Part shown: positions 60,280-64,000 of the stretch, one piece after another
Position numbering within the stretch: the stretch's first letter is position 1
Layout: the number at the start of each line of letters is the position of its first letter
Origin: Zychaea mexicana
Lineage: Eukaryota; Mucoromycota; Mucoromycetes; Mucorales; Lichtheimiaceae
NCBI RefSeq assembly: GCF_025766255.1
Contig: NW_026516792.1
Coordinates: 54,564 to 118,563, forward strand
Direction: 5' to 3'
DNA: 64,000 nt
Notes under the pieces: model-generated
The model's input: the letters and a program-made list of their open reading frames with translations, nothing else
Database searches by the model: none
What the model was told of the DNA's origin: nothing
Made by a program: the position numbers and the translations under genes

Positions 60280-60461
60280 CGCGCGATTGGTGAGAGCGGA
60301 CTGGGCATCTCAATACCAATCGACCTTTGATGATCCACAAAGCGACCAAGACAAGACCCTAGCTTTGTGGTGAGAGGGTTACGGGAGCAGATGTCGATGC
60401 ACCTTCTCGTGGTTGCTCCTGTCAATACCTGCTTAACAGCAGGGAAGCTAAGACATCGACA
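60280..60461 (+). other. Block of three strong inverted repeats, possible structured RNA
   Basis: Directly after the array three stem-loops follow in series. Stem 1 is CGATTGGT (60284-60291) with ACCAATCG (60315-60322), extended by GAGA/TCTC. Stem 2 is CCACAAAGC (60335-60343) with GCTTTGTGG (60362-60370). Stem 3 is TGTCGATG (60392-60399) with CATCGACA (60454-60461), enclosing CCTGC/GCAGG. A T-run begins near 60507. It does not match tRNA, 5S or SRP RNA patterns that I know. It may be a noncoding RNA, or a structured end of an unknown element. Confidence 0.5.
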
Positions 60462-62041
60462 CCCTATTATTGATTAGTAGTATCATGTATCAAATAAAAA
60501 ATGTTTTTTTTTCTCTTCCCGTTCGCTAAACTTGCTTGTGCGTGTTTTATATTGTTGTCATATGCGAGCGAGACTCGTCGTTAGTTCCCCCCCCCTCAAT
60601 TTTTTTGAATTTTAAGGTCAGCCGCCAGAGACACTGTACTGGGCAGCAGAGGGGCATTTGAGGGGAAGAGAATTTTACCAAGTGCCTTATATTCCTTTAT
60701 AAAAACGTTTTTTTTTTTAGCTCATCTGAGAGCATTCTCTAAAGCAACAAAGAAACCGTTCTTAATTGCAGATCCACATGAAAATGCCAGCAACTTGACC
60801 TAATTCAAAAGGTAATAGTTTTAAATGGAGGGGTGAAAAGGAATGAAAAGTGCTATTTCTTTGTTTTATTCTATGTAACGCGGTAATAACAACAAACACG
60901 ATGGTTGCTTTCTTAATGTTTCTTTAGAACGTATTCATTGTTGAGAAACACTCATTTTGAAGGGATCAATCGAAGCAGCATCGTTGGCATTGGCACACAA
61001 CTCATTTTACTCGGACGATTTGCTTGACCGACTTGGTACGAATTGTGAAAGCTTTTTTCTCCTTGCTTTTACAGAACGCGGTTAAGAAACTACCACACAC
61101 TTGCTCTTTGTTTGCGTTGCAAAAGCACGTTGTGAATGCATTTCTGGTAGCGGCATCGTTGGTGAATCATTTGAACTCTTATTTAATCACAGGAATCAAG
61201 ACTCATTAGTTGATGGAAAAGGAAGAGGTCAGGGCGAGGGTCTTTTTCGTTTATTCTTTATAGAGTGCAGTAAAGATATTCAACACTTTTCTTGCCTGCT
61301 CTCAACTCGCCCTTGCCGTCCATCCACTGTATCAAGTACCCACAAGCACTGCTGATACCTAAGGTTTGTTTCATTGATAGAAAACTGACAAGCTATGGAA
61401 AGGAATAAGATATGTTGTATATGAAGTTAGCACTTGTAGGTTTGATTTCTTATTTCTATAGGTTCTGCGCCGCGTTTATGTTATACCCTGCACCACACGT
61501 TACAAACACGATTCGCTATACATACACGATCCATACATTGTACGGCACATACATATACGCATATATACATACGATCACTTGCACATTTGCACGAAAACGA
61601 AACGATATTGTAGGCATGGAGCTAAAGGGAAGGGATGCTATTGTGGGATGGACGTCAATACATCATTGGATGGAATCGAAGTATGCTTTTTGTTTCTTAC
61701 ACAACGACCTACCTTATGGATCGGCCATCACAGCATCCAGCCTTTGTATCTCAACCTTGCAACAATGATCCACACAAATACGAAATCAATGTAGCAACGA
61801 TGATCGGATCCGTTCGTTACGGCCTTATCCATCACCAGTGTAGTTGCTTTGTACACGATGGAAGTAAGCAGTTGGATCGACATAAATTTATAGGTAGAGT
61901 ATTGGGAGATCGAGCGCATCGTGTATGGATAGGAAGATGGTTTTTTATAGAAGAGAATATTCAAACAGACATAAATACAATGATATTCTATACAAAAGAT
62001 AATGAAGCGATAATAATAGAATAGAAAGAAGATGAAGAAAA
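60462..62041. other. Region without a supported gene
   Basis: A plus-strand frame pair at about 60970-61350 (LALAHNSFYSDDLLDRLG, then LLFVCVAKARCECISGSG) has a coding look but holds a stop in between and no recognisable domain. The frame at 61635-62024 is also unrecognised. C- and T-runs occur at 60587-60594 and 60710-60718. Confidence 0.4.
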
Positions 62042-62044
62042 GGG

Positions 62045-62495
62045 CTATGGGTTTTGCCTTTGGAAGTTGGAATTCGGCGGTGTGGAAAGGATGTTGTTCA
62101 GGGAGGTATCAAAGTCGTTTGTCCATTTTTCAACTGTGGCGAGCAACTGGGCAACCTCATCAGCTTTGCTATTATCTATAATAGATTTGTCTACGCGACG
62201 CATCATGGCATTTGCCTTACTAATATGCTTCTTTAATGCGCGCTTAAGGCTATCCTTTGGTCCGTCATTGCGTTGCAATTGATTTTGGGTGGGTGGGCGT
62301 GTAATACTATTGCGGGTGCTTGATGTAGTGCTGTTTGTATTTTGGACAGCTGCTAACCAATCCTTTAGGGATGGTCGCACTGTGATGTTGCTCACCGCCT
62401 GCTCGACAAGGAACATATGTTTGCAGGGAAAGTAGTGTTTTTGGTATTTAGGGCACGAGCAAGAAACAATTTGGCTACTTTCAGTAGTTATCTAA
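62045..62495 (-). pseudogene. SWIM zinc-finger protein fragment (C-terminal exon)
   Basis: On the minus strand an exon-like stretch starts after an acceptor (TTTATCCTTAG) at about 62495. It reads VSCSCPKYQKHYFPCKHMFL, a SWIM zinc finger (CxC ... CxH), and continues for about 120 residues to a stop at 62045. SWIM fingers are found in MULE-type transposases and in proteins derived from them, which are numerous in Mucoromycota. Only about 275 bases separate it from the stop of the next gene on the same strand, and no catalytic part was found there. The fragment is therefore probably a truncated transposase-derived copy. The alternative is a terminal exon of a gene with a distant start and unusual splicing. 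Confidence 0.5.
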
Positions 62496-62770
62496 GGATA
62501 AACAATGTATCCTGTTATGTAGCATACATGATGCTGGAGATATCTGATTGGGTATAGATGCTAAAATTTGACTTGATTACATACTGCTGCAGTCAAAATA
62601 AATGCATTGGAACAAATATTTTTTGCTTTACATATTTATAATCTTTGTATTTCTGTAGAGTAAACGTACCCAATGGAAAAAAGGCAAAAGTGGAAGAGTT
62701 ATAATGAATAATCAGAACATACAGTCAATGATGGTTGGCAAGTGGGAAGATAAACAGTACAAAATGGTAG

Positions 62771-63124
62771 TTAATGATGCTTGTTGACGCGAGCAATACT
62801 TCGCCATACAGAATCGCGTTTTTGTTCGGGTGGTGTTTTTGGTGTAGTAGATGTGGATGAGCTATTGCTCGATGACCATAATTTCTTTTTAAACGTGGTG
62901 GTATTGGTAGTGCCTGTAGTGCTGTTGCTGACTGTGCTATCATTATCGTGTTCCGTGATTGCTGCTAGCCAACACCGGCCCAGGTCTGTTTGTTAAAGGC
63001 TATTATCATATAGAAGGGCTGTAAACCAGATCCTCCTTCTCCTACCGTTACCGAGCTTCACCACTTTGTCCTTGGCAATTTGTTTCGTACACTTTGCTTT
63101 GGCGCACGTGTACTGCACGGTCAT
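62771..63124 (-). CDS. Small Cys-containing protein of unknown function
   Basis: Two exons (63046-63124, 62771-62985) with good splice sites (GTAGGA donor, AACAAACAG acceptor) join in phase and give 97 aa. The N-terminus MTVQYTCAKAKCTKQIAKDK has a CxxxxC pair and basic residues, followed by KLGNDLGRCWLAAI. This loosely resembles the start of a PARP-type zinc finger, but a complete ligand set is not visible. The second half is Ser/Thr/Asn low complexity, ending in SVWRSIARVNKHH. It sits just upstream of the SWIM fragment on the same strand. The short Thr/Ser-rich tails of the two resemble each other in composition only. I do not recognise the gene. Confidence 0.4.
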
Positions 63125-64000
63125 CTATTTTTGCGTCCTTACTTTTTGGTGTATATGGCTTCTATTTAAGTGAGCTTCTTGTTACAATAGCTGAGACCCT
63201 GTAAACCCTGTCTGTGCGCCTTGTGGCCCGACGGGTGCACGTATCTTCCTATTTAGAAACAGGCGGCGACATCGTCGGGGCACGGCCTGCATGATACCGG
63301 TGAAACATATTTCGTAGGACAATCAATACACGCGGACCACATACGCCTTCTTCTTGACCGCTTGACCGTTTGATCATGTCTCTTCTGCACATGTTTTTTT
63401 CTTCCCTACCCTTTGCTTTCTCACATTGTTTTTTAACCCGAGGGTTGAAAATACGCCCACATTTTTCAGGCCATTTCCTTTTTTCTCTTTCCCTTGGCCC
63501 TTCCCTTGGCTCTGGCTCTTCCCCTGGCTCTGGCTCTTCCCTTGGCTCTTCCCTTGGTCCTGGTCTTGCCTCTGTCGGTCCTGGTCTCAGCCTTTTTTCC
63601 GTGGTCCCTGGCTGCCTACAGCCGGTCCCTGCTTTGGCCTGTCTAGTCTGGCGTTCAACGGTGTTGGTCACCACCGGTCTTCAGGCGAGATCAGAGGACG
63701 GAGAAATCCTTCTCTGTTTTTCCATATGGTGCATGCACCTTATGATCCGCAATTTTGGAATTTGTTTCAATTTCGAGTTTTCAGATTCCGATTCTATTTA
63801 TGGTAATTTTTTATTCATTAATGCCTACTTTCCGATGGGAGCTTGCAACTTTGGTTGTGAATTTCCTCACTTCTTCATCCGCTGCCCAGGCATCCTTCCC
63901 TTTACTATATGCTTCTATATAACGGAAACATCTTTTGTAATATCTACGAGTTTTTGTGGGATTATCGGGGGGAGAAGCTTTATCTAGAGCAATGGGGAGG
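63125..64000. other. Window end with a GC-rich tandem repeat, no supported gene
   Basis: A degenerate repeat based on CTTGGCTCTGGCTCTTCCC occupies about 63490-63590. Both strands are open across it (Gly/Ser/Leu-rich on plus, Glu/Pro/Arg-rich on minus), so its frames are not evidence of coding. A gene continuing beyond the window cannot be excluded. Confidence 0.4.
63490..63590 (+). repeat. Degenerate CTTGGCTCTGG-type minisatellite
   Basis: About five or six imperfect copies of an 18-20-base unit (CCTTGGCTCTGGCTCTTCC) with internal 12-base variants. Confidence 0.8.

Noticed and set aside
59256..60425. 389-codon minus-strand open frame as a proline-rich protein gene
   Set aside because: All three frames are open for the same repetitive reason. 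There is no conserved start region or domain. It is kept only as a finding.
60280..60461. tRNA, 5S or SRP RNA in the stem-loop block
   Set aside because: The required box A/box B, cloverleaf, 5S or SRP helix 8 motifs are not present.

Overview
The window reads as nuclear DNA of a filamentous fungus, most likely Mucoromycota (Mucorales-like). Genes carry many short GT-AG introns. Gene content fits an early-diverging fungus: a Frizzled-type receptor with a cysteine-rich domain, an MT-A70 adenine methyltransferase subunit of the DPPL (MTA9-like) type, a PPP1R21-like endosomal coiled-coil protein and a PMT4-type mannosyltransferase. I cannot name the genus from sequence alone.

Layout. 2-3243 (+) is the 3' part of COG2. 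3458-5536 (-) is a membrane-anchored FkbM-type methyltransferase, 6544-8444 (-) the MT-A70 protein, and 8809-9622 (-) a secreted DUF3455 protein. 10309-11158 (+) is a calmodulin, 11550-13694 (+) a THI20-type thiamine enzyme, and 14885-17002 (-) an SLC49/FLVCR-like transporter. From 17.4 to 24.9 kb lies a gene-poor block with a decayed Tc1/mariner transposase and a TA-flanked MITE. Then come a homeodomain factor (24950-27240, +), PMT4 (27757-31719, +), the Frizzled-like receptor (32323-35179, +), ribosomal protein uS4 (36173-36838, -) and a putative chromatin-remodelling subunit (37062-39131, -). A non-LTR retrotransposon with a 14-bp target site duplication fills 39296-45034. It is followed by a Trm140/METTL2-like tRNA methyltransferase (46347-47613, +), a PPP1R21-like protein (47743-50803, -) and PRP31 (51779-53762, +).

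The last 10 kb is accessory DNA. It holds a 1-kb tandem array (59379-60275) whose unit carries a 3' splice-site-like and 5' splice-site-like sequences, placed downstream of an ATG that abuts a GTAAGT. A block with three strong inverted repeats follows, then a SWIM zinc-finger fragment and a small Cys-containing gene.

The genes are mostly housekeeping and do not form one pathway. Related themes are secretory traffic and glycosylation (COG2, PMT4, FkbM protein, PPP1R21-like), RNA processing and modification (PRP31, Trm140-like) and signalling (calmodulin, Frizzled-like). Exon borders were placed by hand from splice consensus and reading phase; most close in phase, and exceptions are stated. Family names rest on recognised motifs; no database search was run.
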